Origin: Verticiella sediminum
GTDB taxonomy: Bacteria > Pseudomonadota > Gammaproteobacteria > Burkholderiales > Burkholderiaceae_B
Assembly: GCF_007558815.1 (NCBI RefSeq)
Contig: NZ_VLTJ01000029.1
Coordinates: forward strand, 310,001 to 374,000
Direction: 5' to 3'
Length of the DNA stretch: 64,000 nucleotides
Below the pieces are notes generated by a model, which was given only the letters and a program-made list of their open reading frames with translations, ran no database searches and was not told where the DNA came from. The translations under genes and the position numbers were made by a program. Each line of letters begins with the position of its first letter. Positions within the stretch are counted from its first letter, which is position 1. Positions 41,756 through 50,283 of the stretch are shown one piece after another.

Positions 41756-43447
41756 TCAATGAGCGGTGGCGGCGGTCCGGTCGCGCCCTTCCCAGCGGAC
41801 GGAAACGGGTTCGATCTTCTTCTCCTTCACCCATTGGACCAGTTCGCGCTTGAGAATCTTGCCGCTGGGCGTCAGCGGCAAGCTATCCAGGCGGATGAAG
41901 TACTCGGGCATGTCGTACTTCGACAGCCCGGCGTCGTACAAGTGGCTCAGCAGGGCATTGGCCTGCAGCTCCGTGCCGGGCTGCGCGATGATGGCCAGGC
42001 AGACGCGCTCACCCAGGCGTGCGTCGGCCACCGGAAAGGCCGCCGCCTTGAGTACGTCGGGATGCCTGTGCGCCAGATCCTCGATGCGCGCCGGATGGAT
42101 GTTGTGGCCGCCGCGGATGATCAAGTCCTTCTTGCGCCCGACGATACGTATGCGCCCGTCTTCGTCCAACATACCGAGATCGCCGCTCATGAACCAGCCC
42201 GACGCATTGAACGACGTCTCGGTGGCGTCCTGGTTGCCGTAGTAGCCGAGCATGAGCAAGCCGCCCCGGCCACCGATCTCGCCGATCTCGCCGACTCCAG
42301 CCTCGCTGTCCGGGTCGTCCTGCTTCCAGATGCGGATCTCGTAGCCGCTGCACGCCCGGCCGCAGGTGGATACGACGGCCTCCGTGGGATCGGAAGGCAG
42401 CGTGTACTGGTGCGACCCGTTCTCGGTCATCCCATAGACGTTCTGCGGCGTGACGCCTATGCGCAGGAACTTCTCGGCCAGTTCCTGCGGAATGGTCGAA
42501 CCGGCCATGTAGAAGGACTTGACGGCGCCGAGCTCGGGCAAGCCCCGCCGGCTCATTTCGACCAGCAGATCCATGGCATGTGTCGGCACGCCCATGACAT
42601 AGGTGGCGCCGGTTTCGAGCAGCCAATCCAGGGGGCGCCACCCTGCGCCCGGCTCGTGCAGGACTAGTTCCATCCCGGCCACCAGCATCTGCTCTATGGC
42701 GACGGTGCCGATATGATGGCTCAAGGGGCTCAGGGACAGCACGATGGATTCCTTATCGTGATGCCAATCCTTCACGAGGGCCCGGCCGTTCGCCAGCAGC
42801 GTATTGTCGCTGTGCATCACCCCTTTGGGCGCCCCGGTGGTTCCAGACGTGAACGCCAGATACGTGATCTTGTCGGGATTCAGCGTCGGGGTGCTCAGGA
42901 CCGAAGGCAGATCCGCCGCGCCGGGAAACGGTGTAGTTCCTGCAGGCACCGGCGCGCCGGTGCCCGCGGGCGGCACGGTATACATCCGCTTGAGCGATGG
43001 AATGTCCGCTGCGCTCGCGAAAATGTCATAGCGATCCGAATCGGCGCCATAGCCGGGCGTCACGAATAGCGCCTTGCAGCGCATCCGCTGCGCCAGTTCC
43101 ACGACTTCTGCAACGGTGTAGTTCTGGTGCAGCGACGGGCAGAACACATAGCCGTTGCGCGAACATGCGAGAAACAGGACCACCACCTCGGCGCGGCTCG
43201 GTAGCCACGCGGCCACCCGGTCGCCTTGACGCAGGCCGGCCCGATGCAGGCTTTCGGCCACGCTGTCCGTATGAGCCAGAAGCTCGCGCCAGGTCAACCT
43301 GCGAAAAGGGTCGCGCAGCGCCTGCGCGTCGGGCCGGTCCCGGGCATGCTGGCGCGCGAGGGTGTACATAGTATCCGGTTGCCATATGCCGGAAACATAA
43401 TGCTGACGCGCCTCTTGCGGATCATGCAGTGTCAGTAGCCTAGTCAT
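41756..43447 (-). CDS. AMP-forming acyl-CoA synthetase (CoA ligase)
   Basis: 563 residues. The ATP motif YLAFTSGTTGAPKGVMHSD, YGMTENGSHQY, SGDLGMLDEDGRIRIVGRKKD, IRGGHNIHPARIED and the C-terminal catalytic Lys in LTPSGKILKREL define the ANL ligase family. It would activate the free acid with ATP and CoA and so start the pathway of the operon. ATG 43447 was chosen because GGAGAGAG lies a few bases before it and homologous sequence begins there; in-frame codons up to 43555 look non-coding. First gene of the sigma-54 operon. Confidence 0.9.
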   Translation of the reverse strand: MTRLLTLHDPQEARQHYVSGIWQPDTMYTLARQHARDRPDAQALRDPFRRLTWRELLAHTDSVAESLHRAGLRQGDRVAAWLPSRAEVVVLFLACSRNGYVFCPSLHQNYTVAEVVELAQRMRCKALFVTPGYGADSDRYDIFASAADIPSLKRMYTVPPAGTGAPVPAGTTPFPGAADLPSVLSTPTLNPDKITYLAFTSGTTGAPKGVMHSDNTLLANGRALVKDWHHDKESIVLSLSPLSHHIGTVAIEQMLVAGMELVLHEPGAGWRPLDWLLETGATYVMGVPTHAMDLLVEMSRRGLPELGAVKSFYMAGSTIPQELAEKFLRIGVTPQNVYGMTENGSHQYTLPSDPTEAVVSTCGRACSGYEIRIWKQDDPDSEAGVGEIGEIGGRGGLLMLGYYGNQDATETSFNASGWFMSGDLGMLDEDGRIRIVGRKKDLIIRGGHNIHPARIEDLAHRHPDVLKAAAFPVADARLGERVCLAIIAQPGTELQANALLSHLYDAGLSKYDMPEYFIRLDSLPLTPSGKILKRELVQWVKEKKIEPVSVRWEGRDRTAATAH

Positions 43448-43819
43448 GAACTCTCTCCGCCTCTCCATAGGCCATTGGTGGCCAGAGGCCGGACCGGGTT
43501 GTTTCCACGGGCACCTCGAGGGCAACGTTCGAACGATTCCGCGGCATCGATTCATGCATCACACGCGGCGCATACTCCAACCCGCCACGCCGCACCTCGG
43601 ATGCGGTTTCGATGGCCGCCATGGCGAACGCTCCATGACCGGATGCCGCCGTGCGGCGATCCATCGCTTTTCTATTAAATGAACCAACAATTGACGTTAC
43701 CGTATCGAGTGCGCACAATCGGGCCAATGACCCGCGCCCAGCCGGGTGGGAACTGCAGGAAGGACGGTTTCCTTGCCTCATCAGGGCATTCCTATGCGAA
43801 ATTGCTCCGGCGGGGATAG

Positions 43820-43835
43820 TGCAAGACCCATGCCA
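43820..43835 (-). promoter_or_regulatory. Sigma-54 promoter of the ligase-to-racemase operon
   Basis: Minus strand TGGCATGGGTCTTGCA with GG-N10-GC spacing. The predicted leader to 43447 is long, about 360 bases, and shows no convincing small gene. Confidence 0.72.
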
Positions 43836-43894
43836 ATCCATGGGATGAGACGAGGCAAGGCGCTGGACGCCGCCCATGCTCAAGCGGGGAGCCT

Positions 43895-43923
43895 CTGAAG
43901 TGTCTTTCGCAACGACACTTCAG
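43895..43923. promoter_or_regulatory. Extended TGTC-N9-GACA inverted repeat, enhancer
   Basis: CTGAAGTGTC (43895-43904) and GACACTTCAG (43914-43923) are perfect 10-bp arms around nine bases; the core TGTC-N9-GACA is 43901-43917. It is 74 bp upstream of the -24 element at 43835 and about 30 bp before the activator ATG, so it could serve both activation of the operon and autoregulation. The best-paired enhancer in the island. Confidence 0.65.
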
Positions 43924-43953
43924 CGGGCACGCGTTCATATCGGAGACAGTTGC

Positions 43954-45642
43954 ATGAAAAATGACACTCGGGGAGCTCTGGTTCTGGATGCCGAAGGCGG
44001 GGTGCGCTTCGCTTCGGGCATCGCCTCCGATACGCGGCTGCAGCGTGATCTGTCCAGACGTTGGATGGCAAGAGCCGTCAGGCCGCTCGCCTCGTTGTTC
44101 ATTCTGGAACACCTGGATCAGCCGCTCAGCGTGTTCAGCGCCAGCGAGGAGGGTTGTGCGTGCTTTCTGGTCTTTGGACACGACGCCATGGACCCTTTGT
44201 TCAAGTTCATGGCGAGCGTCGATTTCGCCGGCGACATCCTGCGCCATTTCATCACCAGCCCGTATGAGGCGATCAACGTGGTGGATGCGCAGGGGATACT
44301 GCGCTACATGAGTCCCGTGCACAGGCAGTTCTTCAAGCTGTTGCCTGACCAGGGGCTCGGCAGGCCCGTCAAGGAAGTGATCGAGAACACTCGCCTGGAT
44401 GCGGTGCTGCGCAGCGGTAAGGCGGAGATCGGCCAGGTCCAGGAAATGCGCGGCACCACGCGCGTGGTCAGTCGCACGCCCATACTCGATCGCCAGAATC
44501 GCATCGTCGGCGCCATCGGGCAGGTCATGTTCAAGAGCCCGGACGCCATGCAGGAGATGAGCGCGGAGATCTCGCGCCTGCGCAAAGAGGTCAATTTCTA
44601 CCGGCGCGAGCTGTCCAGTCTGGAGCGGCAGAGCCGTGGGCTGGATGCGATCATCGGCAACAGCGGGCCAGTGTCGCGTCTGAAGGAACAGATCATCAGG
44701 ATCGCCCCCCTGGATGTCCCCGTGCTGCTGCTGGGCGAAAGCGGGGTTGGCAAGGACGTGGTGGCCCATGCCATTCACATGCTCAGTCCACGCAGCAACC
44801 AGCCCATGGTGGTTGTGAATTCCGCCGCACTGCCGGTATCACTCGTCGAAAGCGAGTTGTTCGGCTATGAAAGCGGCGCCTTCACCGGCGCGGACCGCAA
44901 GGGCAGGCCGGGAAAATTCGAGCAGGCCGACCAGGGCTCCCTGTTCCTCGACGAAATCGGGGACATGCCGCTGGACATCCAGGTCAAGCTGTTGCGCACC
45001 CTGCAGGACGGCACGTTCCAACGCGTGGGCAGCGAGCGGCAGCGGCGCTCCAACTTTCGCCTCATCTCGGCCAGCAACCGGGATTTCAACAGCATGCTCG
45101 GCAACGGTTCTTTCCGCCTGGATTTTTTCTACCGAATCAGCGCCGTGACCTTGCATCTGCCGCCGCTTCGCGATCGCCCGGAGGATATTCCGGCCCTGGT
45201 CGAAGCATTCCTGAAGAATTTTGCCGCTCGCCACGGCGTGCCAGTCAAGGACATCCAGCCCGCAGCGCTGCGCCAACTTCAGTCATTGAGCTGGCCAGGG
45301 AACATTCGCGAGCTGCAGCACGTCATCGAGCGGGCTGCCATCTTTTGTACAGGCGAAGAAATCAGTGGCGCGGATATCGAGACCGCGGGAGAAACCCGAG
45401 GCTCCTACCATCTGGATTCGGTCCGCATTTCGGAACTGGCCGCGCCGGTGCCGCCGAGCAGCCATTCGTCGATGAAGGAAGTGACAGACCAGGTGGAGAT
45501 CGACCTGATTCTGGGCGTGTTGCAGCGCAACCATGGGAACAAGAAAAAAACCGCCGAGACGCTGGGCATATCCCGATCCTATCTCTATAAGCGCCTGGCC
45601 GAGATATCCGGAAAATCGCCGGCACCCGCCCAGCGCACATGA
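43954..45642 (+). CDS. Sigma-54-dependent enhancer-binding activator (PAS-AAA-Fis), second paralogue
   Basis: 562 residues with the same layout as the protein at 31882: unknown N-terminal domain, PAS (SPYEAINVVDAQGILRYMSP), AAA+ with Walker A GESGVGKD (261-268), GAFTGA (308-313), Walker B SLFLDEIGD, and Fis-type helix-turn-helix (HGNKKKTAETLGISRSYLYK). The recognition helices of the two paralogues are nearly identical, so they may bind the same enhancer. ATG 43954 with GGAGA eight bases before aligns with the paralogue's start; an upstream start at 43876 would make the enhancer coding. Confidence 0.92.
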   Translation: MKNDTRGALVLDAEGGVRFASGIASDTRLQRDLSRRWMARAVRPLASLFILEHLDQPLSVFSASEEGCACFLVFGHDAMDPLFKFMASVDFAGDILRHFITSPYEAINVVDAQGILRYMSPVHRQFFKLLPDQGLGRPVKEVIENTRLDAVLRSGKAEIGQVQEMRGTTRVVSRTPILDRQNRIVGAIGQVMFKSPDAMQEMSAEISRLRKEVNFYRRELSSLERQSRGLDAIIGNSGPVSRLKEQIIRIAPLDVPVLLLGESGVGKDVVAHAIHMLSPRSNQPMVVVNSAALPVSLVESELFGYESGAFTGADRKGRPGKFEQADQGSLFLDEIGDMPLDIQVKLLRTLQDGTFQRVGSERQRRSNFRLISASNRDFNSMLGNGSFRLDFFYRISAVTLHLPPLRDRPEDIPALVEAFLKNFAARHGVPVKDIQPAALRQLQSLSWPGNIRELQHVIERAAIFCTGEEISGADIETAGETRGSYHLDSVRISELAAPVPPSSHSSMKEVTDQVEIDLILGVLQRNHGNKKKTAETLGISRSYLYKRLAEISGKSPAPAQRT

Positions 45643-45702
45643 AGAACCGAAGGCTGCTCCGGTTCAGCCGTTCCAGGCGGATGCGTGGCCTCTATGGTGA
45701 GC

Positions 45703-46140
45703 CTAGGCAGCGGCATCCGTCTCGGCGACGGCGTTCTTCACCGCGCTGGGGGGAAACGCGTATACCGCCTGCGCGGTGGCCACGAGCTTGCCGCCGGGAA
45801 GCGCGCTGGCCTCAATGTTGGCAAAGTACATCCGCTTGCCTGCGCGGGTGATTTTGGCGCGCGCAATCAATCGTTCGCACTCCGACGGTCGCACGGCTGA
45901 GACGAAATTGCATGAAATGGACACGGTCGCGCCGGAGGACGCTCTGCCCGGAAGGCTGCTGGCCCACATCCCCGCCGTATCCAGCATGGTCATCAGGACA
46001 CCGCCATGGACGGTGCCGCCGGTATTGCACAACTCGGGACGCAGCAGAAGTTCCAGCACCGCAGTGTTCGGCTCGGACGGTAGACGCGTATAACCGACGA
46101 CTTCGGCGAAGTGGGGAGAAGACGGATCTTTGGGACTCAT
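45703..46140 (-). CDS. PaaI-type hotdog acyl-CoA thioesterase
   Basis: 145 residues. The hotdog motif NTGGTVHGGVLMTMLDTAGMW, then SISCNFVSAVRPSE and GKRMYFANIEA, match the PaaI/YbgC-like thioesterase family, in which the HGG loop and the acidic residue in the helix take part in hydrolysis. It probably rescues CoA from dead-end acyl-CoAs of the pathway. It has its own sigma-54 promoter (46291-46306) and a near copy of the 20413 enhancer, placing it in the regulon. Convergent with the second activator gene. Confidence 0.83.
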   Translation of the reverse strand: MSPKDPSSPHFAEVVGYTRLPSEPNTAVLELLLRPELCNTGGTVHGGVLMTMLDTAGMWASSLPGRASSGATVSISCNFVSAVRPSECERLIARAKITRAGKRMYFANIEASALPGGKLVATAQAVYAFPPSAVKNAVAETDAAA

Positions 46141-46290
46141 TCATGTTTCCTGATGGGCTGCATGTCGGATAGTAGCTACGAACGGGAGCTTTACCCCCAC
46201 GTCGATGCGCCGCCGACTCGAAGGCGGGACGATGCTCAAGCTACGTCGAGCCAGGCGCATACCGACTGCCTGCAGCATCGGCACTACTCA

Positions 46291-46306
46291 TGCAAGGAGC
46301 GCGCCA
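46291..46306 (-). promoter_or_regulatory. Sigma-54 promoter of the thioesterase gene
   Basis: Minus strand TGGCGCGCTCCTTGCA with GG-N10-GC spacing. Leader to the ATG at 46140 about 140 bases. The gene-free stretch 46141-46607 shows only this promoter and the enhancer at 46395. Confidence 0.6.
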
Positions 46307-46394
46307 AAGTCGTCACCCCGTATCCCATTGAGCCGCCACCCCGGGATGACGGACTCGCGTGCCGTCTGCGGGCGCCCCCTCCCTTTTCGCAAAC

Positions 46395-46411
46395 TGTCTT
46401 CGGCGCAGACA
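46395..46411. promoter_or_regulatory. TGTC-N9-GACA enhancer
   Basis: TGTCTTCGGCGCAGACA is identical to the enhancer at 20413 except one base, and lies 97 bp upstream of the -24 element at 46306. Confidence 0.58.
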
Positions 46412-46607
46412 GTCCCTGCCTTTTCCTCGACACGGATCACAGCCGGCATGTGACGATGCGCCTTCCCCGGCTCCGGCGGCGATAACGGACCCGATGGCCA
46501 GATCTCGACCCTGATGTACACCAAACTGCGCAATGCCGTGCCCCGAAAGGGAACGCCCTACGCCAGAGGATATCGCTTCTTCAACGATACGGGAGTGCCC
46601 CCGGCCG

Positions 46608-47849
46608 CTAGGGCAGCACAGCGCGCCGCACCCCAAGCAACGCCAACGCGGCCACCACCTGCAGCACCGCGGCCCCGGCAAACAACACGAGCGGCGAGCC
46701 ATGCGGGGCCATGCCGAGCGCCGTCCCGAAGGCGAGCGGGGCGAAAGCGTATGCCGCCTGCGACAAGGCCACGATGCGGGCGACGACGACGCCCACCTGC
46801 GCCGCCGGAAAATCGGTCTGCGCGATCAGCGGCGGCAGGGAGGTGGCGTTGCCGATGCCTGCGCCGAACAGGAGCACGCCGGCCACCAGCAGTACGGTGC
46901 TGCCCTGCAGCCACCCCAGGATCAGGCCCAGGCCGCCCAGGGCCTGCCATGCATAGCTTGCCGCCGCGACTGCGCGCCGCTGGCCAAAGCGCGTCACGGC
47001 CGCCGCGGCGACGTAGCGCCCGCCGATCGCGCAGGCGGTGCCCGCCCCCATCAGCAGGCTGGAGAATTGCTCGCCGAAGCGCGGCGCGAGCAAGGCGAAC
47101 AAGTGGGCGAGCAGGCCGATCTGCGCGAACAACCCGACCGCCATGGCGAAGGCCAGCGTGACGAACGCCCGGCTGCGCCAGAGGCCGGGCGTGGCGTCCG
47201 ATCCGCGCCGGCCCGCCAGTACCGGAACGGCGACGGGCGCCGTCGGCGCCGCCGAGGCGGACGGTGCGGGCGATGCCGGCGTGCGCCCCAAAACACGGCG
47301 CGCCAGGTGCCCGACCACGGCCAGCATGCACGCGCCGACGAGCAGCACTGCGCACACGAAACCCCAGCGCTGGATCAGGGCCGCCCACAACGGGACGAAC
47401 AACACGCCGCCCAGCGTCGCGCCGTTGTAGGCGCGCGCCAGCGCGAGCGGCCTTCCCTGCACGTACCACCGCGATACGATGGTGTTGACCGCCACGGCGC
47501 CCATCGTCACCCAGCCGGCGCCGCTGACGGCGGCGGCCGCGAATAGCTGCCACGGCTGCCCGGCGACGGCCCAGCCCAGCACGCCCAGGGCGGTGAACGC
47601 CGCGCCGCACATGGTGACGCGCGGCACACCGAGCCGGGCATAGGCGCGTGGCAGGCTGGCGATCACCACCGTGCCGGCGAGAAAATGCAGTGTGATCGCG
47701 GCTGACACCAGCGACAGGCTCCATCCGGTGCGTGCCATGACCGCGGCCAGGTAGACCGGCGGGCCGTAGAACCCCACGCCCCAGCCGAAGAGGGCCAGGA
47801 TGAAGGCCGCGCGCACCGCGCGGTTGCCCTCGGGTAGGGAAGTCGACAT
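46608..47849 (-). CDS. MFS transporter
   Basis: 413 residues with about 12 hydrophobic helices in two bundles separated by a Pro/Ala/Ser-rich cytoplasmic loop (near residues 185-215). No charged substrate motif allows naming of the cargo; the helix 1 region FGWGVGFYGPPVYLAAVM resembles the oxalate/formate-type and YbfB-like MFS members. GAGG five bases upstream supports ATG 47849. It is divergent from an ArsR-like regulator with a 26-bp inverted repeat between them. Confidence 0.85.
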   Translation of the reverse strand: MSTSLPEGNRAVRAAFILALFGWGVGFYGPPVYLAAVMARTGWSLSLVSAAITLHFLAGTVVIASLPRAYARLGVPRVTMCGAAFTALGVLGWAVAGQPWQLFAAAAVSGAGWVTMGAVAVNTIVSRWYVQGRPLALARAYNGATLGGVLFVPLWAALIQRWGFVCAVLLVGACMLAVVGHLARRVLGRTPASPAPSASAAPTAPVAVPVLAGRRGSDATPGLWRSRAFVTLAFAMAVGLFAQIGLLAHLFALLAPRFGEQFSSLLMGAGTACAIGGRYVAAAAVTRFGQRRAVAAASYAWQALGGLGLILGWLQGSTVLLVAGVLLFGAGIGNATSLPPLIAQTDFPAAQVGVVVARIVALSQAAYAFAPLAFGTALGMAPHGSPLVLFAGAAVLQVVAALALLGVRRAVLP

Positions 47850-47912
47850 GAAAGCCTCGGCGAACGGAGAAACGAATGGCGAAGGCGCCATTCTCAAGCC
47901 GCCGGGCGCGCC

Positions 47913-47938
47913 GATGCTTCGCCGCGGAACGAAGCATC
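47913..47938. promoter_or_regulatory. 26-bp inverted repeat, candidate operator of the ArsR-like regulator
   Basis: GATGCTTCG (47913-47921) and CGAAGCATC (47930-47938) are perfect 9-bp arms around eight bases. The repeat lies between the divergent MFS (start 47849) and regulator (start 48056) genes, where an autoregulating repressor would bind. Confidence 0.55.
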
Positions 47939-48055
47939 CGGGCCGGGATCCGGGCTACGATGGCTCGCCCCAGGCCGTGCTGCACCCATCCCCGCCGAGC
48001 GGGCAAGGAAGCTTGCGGCGGCCCGGCGTTTCCTCGAACCACCCCGGGAGGAACC

Positions 48056-48814
48056 ATGGTCAGTGTGTCGTCATTCACCGAGATCGCCGCGCTCGCGGGC
48101 GACGTTGCGCGCGCCGGCATGCTCATGGCGCTGATGGATGGCCGTGCGCTGACGGCGGGCGAGCTGGCGCGCGTGGCCAGCGTGAGCGCGTCGACCACCA
48201 GCGCCCATCTGGCCCGTCTCGCCGAGGGAGGGCTCGTCACGGTCGAGAAGCAGGGACGCCACCGCTACCACCGGCTCGCGTCCCGGGAGGTCGCCGGCAT
48301 GCTGGAGAGCATCATGGCGTTCGCTGCGCAGAGCAACGCAGCGGGCGCGGCGTCCGGACGCCGCAGGCCCGTGACCGGCCCTCGCGATCGCGCCCAGCGC
48401 TTCGCCCGGACCTGCTACGACCATCTCGCGGGCGAACTGGCCGTGGCCATCACCGACAGCATGATCGCGTCCGGACATCTGGAACTGTCTGGCGACGGCG
48501 GCCTGCTCACCGAGTCGGGCAAAGCGCTGATGGGCCGTCTGGGCATCGATCTCGACGCCAGTGCGCGGCCGGCGTCGCGCCGCGTCTTCTGTCGCGCCTG
48601 CCTGGACTGGAGCGAGCGGCGTGCGCACCTGGGCGGTACGCTGGGCGCGCTGCTGTGCCGGCATTATCTCGAGCGCGGATGGACCCGCCGGACGCCCGAC
48701 TCGCGAACCGTCGATGTGACGCCCCCGGGCAGGCGGGCGCTGCAGGAAGCGTATGACCTGCCGCCTTCGATCTGGCCCCGCGTGCCGGCAAAGGCGTGCC
48801 TGCCTGAACGCTGA
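48056..48814 (+). CDS. ArsR-type winged-helix regulator with long C-terminal domain
   Basis: 252 residues. The N-terminal part (MVSVSSFTEIAALAGDVARAGML, then ALTAGELARVASVSASTTSAHLARLAEGGLVTVEKQGRH in two motif blocks) is an ArsR-type DNA-binding domain. The remaining ~150 residues are unlike simple ArsR repressors and include a segment with two cysteines (RRVFCRACLDWSERRAH) that might bind metal or sense redox state. GGGAGGA precedes ATG 48056. It likely controls the divergent MFS gene. Confidence 0.83.
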   Translation: MVSVSSFTEIAALAGDVARAGMLMALMDGRALTAGELARVASVSASTTSAHLARLAEGGLVTVEKQGRHRYHRLASREVAGMLESIMAFAAQSNAAGAASGRRRPVTGPRDRAQRFARTCYDHLAGELAVAITDSMIASGHLELSGDGGLLTESGKALMGRLGIDLDASARPASRRVFCRACLDWSERRAHLGGTLGALLCRHYLERGWTRRTPDSRTVDVTPPGRRALQEAYDLPPSIWPRVPAKACLPER

Positions 48815-48826
48815 AGCCTGAGCCGC

Positions 48827-48857
48827 GCACCGTCGGTGATCGATCTCACGACGGTGC
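48827..48857. terminator. Bidirectional hairpin between convergent genes
   Basis: GCACCGTC (48827-48834) and GTGA (48836-48839) pair with TCAC (48846-48849) and GACGGTGC (48850-48857), 12 pairs with one bulge. It separates the ArsR-like gene from the convergent Bug gene. Confidence 0.5.
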
Positions 48858-48868
48858 CGGTCTTGCGC

Positions 48869-49843
48869 CTATTCGAGCGTCAGCCCCGCATTCTCGACGA
48901 TGCTCTTCCAGTTCTTGTAGTCGGTGGCGAGCAGTTCGCCGAAGGCTTCGGGCGTCATCGGCAGCACTTCCACGCCCTGCTGGAGGATGGCATCGCGCGT
49001 GTCGGGCAGCGCCAGTACCTTGTTCACCTCGGTATTCACCTTGGCGACGATGTCGGCAGGTGCGCCCGCGGGCATGAAGACGCCGTACCAGGTGCTGACG
49101 TCAAAGTCCGGGTAGCCCAGTTCGGCGACAGTGGGCACGTCCGGCAGCGAGGAGCTGCGCTTGGCCGACGTTACGGCGAGCGGGCGCAGGTTGCCGGACT
49201 GGATCTGGCCCATCGCCGAGGCGACGGACGACACCATCAGGTCGACGTTGCCGGCGAGCACGTCCATCATGGCGGCGTTCGAACCCTTGTACGGGATGTG
49301 GCGGATGTCGGCACCGGAGGCCTCCTTGAAGATCTCGCCCGCCAGGTGGATGGTGGTGCCGCTGCCGGGCGAGCCGTAGGTGACCGAATCCGGCTTGGCC
49401 TTGGCCGCCTCGACCACGTCGGCCAGCGTCTGGAAGCGGGAATTGGCGGCGGTGACGATGATGATGGGCGTGTAGCCCACGTGCGCCACCGGCACCAGGT
49501 CCTTGATCGGGTCGTACGAGATGTTCTTGTACAGATAAGGCGCGACGACGAGGTTGTCCTTCTGGCCCATCACCATGTTGTAGCCGTCGGGCTTGGCGCG
49601 CACGGCGGTGGCGATGCCGATGGTGCCGCCCGCGCCGCCCCGGTTCTCGGCGACCACGTTCCACTGGCTGTGCTCACCCAGCTTGGTGCCCACCAGGCGT
49701 GCGAGGATGTCCGTGCCGCCGCCGGGCGGAAAGGGCACGATCATCTGGATCGGTTTGTCGGGATACTGCTGCGCATGCGCGCCCGCGCCGGCGACGAGGC
49801 CGGCCAGCGCCAGCGCACACGCGGCGATACATCTGCGGTTCAT
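48869..49843 (-). CDS. Bug/TctC-family periplasmic solute receptor
   Basis: 324 residues. Signal peptide (ALALAGLVAGAGAHAQ), then YPDKPIQMIVPFPPGGGTD, ENRGGAGGTIG, YKGSNAAMMDVLAGNVD and RSSSLPDVPTVAELGYPDFD. AGGAGA six bases before ATG 49843. It lies outside the sigma-54 island in a separate single-gene unit, and its sequence follows the more common Bug pattern than those of the island. Confidence 0.88.
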   Translation of the reverse strand: MNRRCIAACALALAGLVAGAGAHAQQYPDKPIQMIVPFPPGGGTDILARLVGTKLGEHSQWNVVAENRGGAGGTIGIATAVRAKPDGYNMVMGQKDNLVVAPYLYKNISYDPIKDLVPVAHVGYTPIIIVTAANSRFQTLADVVEAAKAKPDSVTYGSPGSGTTIHLAGEIFKEASGADIRHIPYKGSNAAMMDVLAGNVDLMVSSVASAMGQIQSGNLRPLAVTSAKRSSSLPDVPTVAELGYPDFDVSTWYGVFMPAGAPADIVAKVNTEVNKVLALPDTRDAILQQGVEVLPMTPEAFGELLATDYKNWKSIVENAGLTLE

Positions 49844-50028
49844 GGGCGTCTCCTGTTTGGGGGCCGTAAGCATAACGGACAACGCTTCGGGCATCCCCTT
49901 CGTATCTTGGGGAAAATGCTGTTTTACTCCGTCCGCATGCGGCTCGACCATGGGGACCTGCCCTACCCGCGAGCGCCGACCGGGCCCGCCCTCGGGTAAC
50001 GAAGGCGGGTTTCGGTTCTAATAGCGGC

Positions 50029-50244
50029 ATGGAAGACCCCGACACCCTGCAGCGCCGCGTCACCGAGCTGGAAGTCAAGCTCGCGTTCGCCGAAGACCTG
50101 CTCGAGCGCCTGAACCGGACGGTGTTCGAGCAGCAGAAACAGATCGCCGCCCTGGCGGCGCAACTGGTGCAACTGCGCGATCAGCAACCCGCGGAAGGCT
50201 CCGCCTGGCGCAGGCTGCGCGACGAGATCCCACCGCACTACTGA
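50029..50244 (+). CDS. slyX: SlyX-like small coiled-coil protein
   Basis: 71 residues. Almost wholly helical with heptads (RRVTELEVKLAFAEDLLERL, then EQQKQIAALAAQLVQL) and the terminal PPHY that is invariant in SlyX proteins. Its cellular role is not established. It is convergent with mltA 39 bp away, with a small GC hairpin (50263-50280) between them. Confidence 0.88.
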   Translation: MEDPDTLQRRVTELEVKLAFAEDLLERLNRTVFEQQKQIAALAAQLVQLRDQQPAEGSAWRRLRDEIPPHY

Positions 50245-50283
50245 GCAGCGCCCAGCGCCTCGGGGCGCCGGCCCGCGCCCGTC

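Noticed and set aside
43876-43953. Earlier start for the second activator
   Set aside because: It would put the enhancer palindrome inside the coding sequence and adds residues absent from the paralogue.
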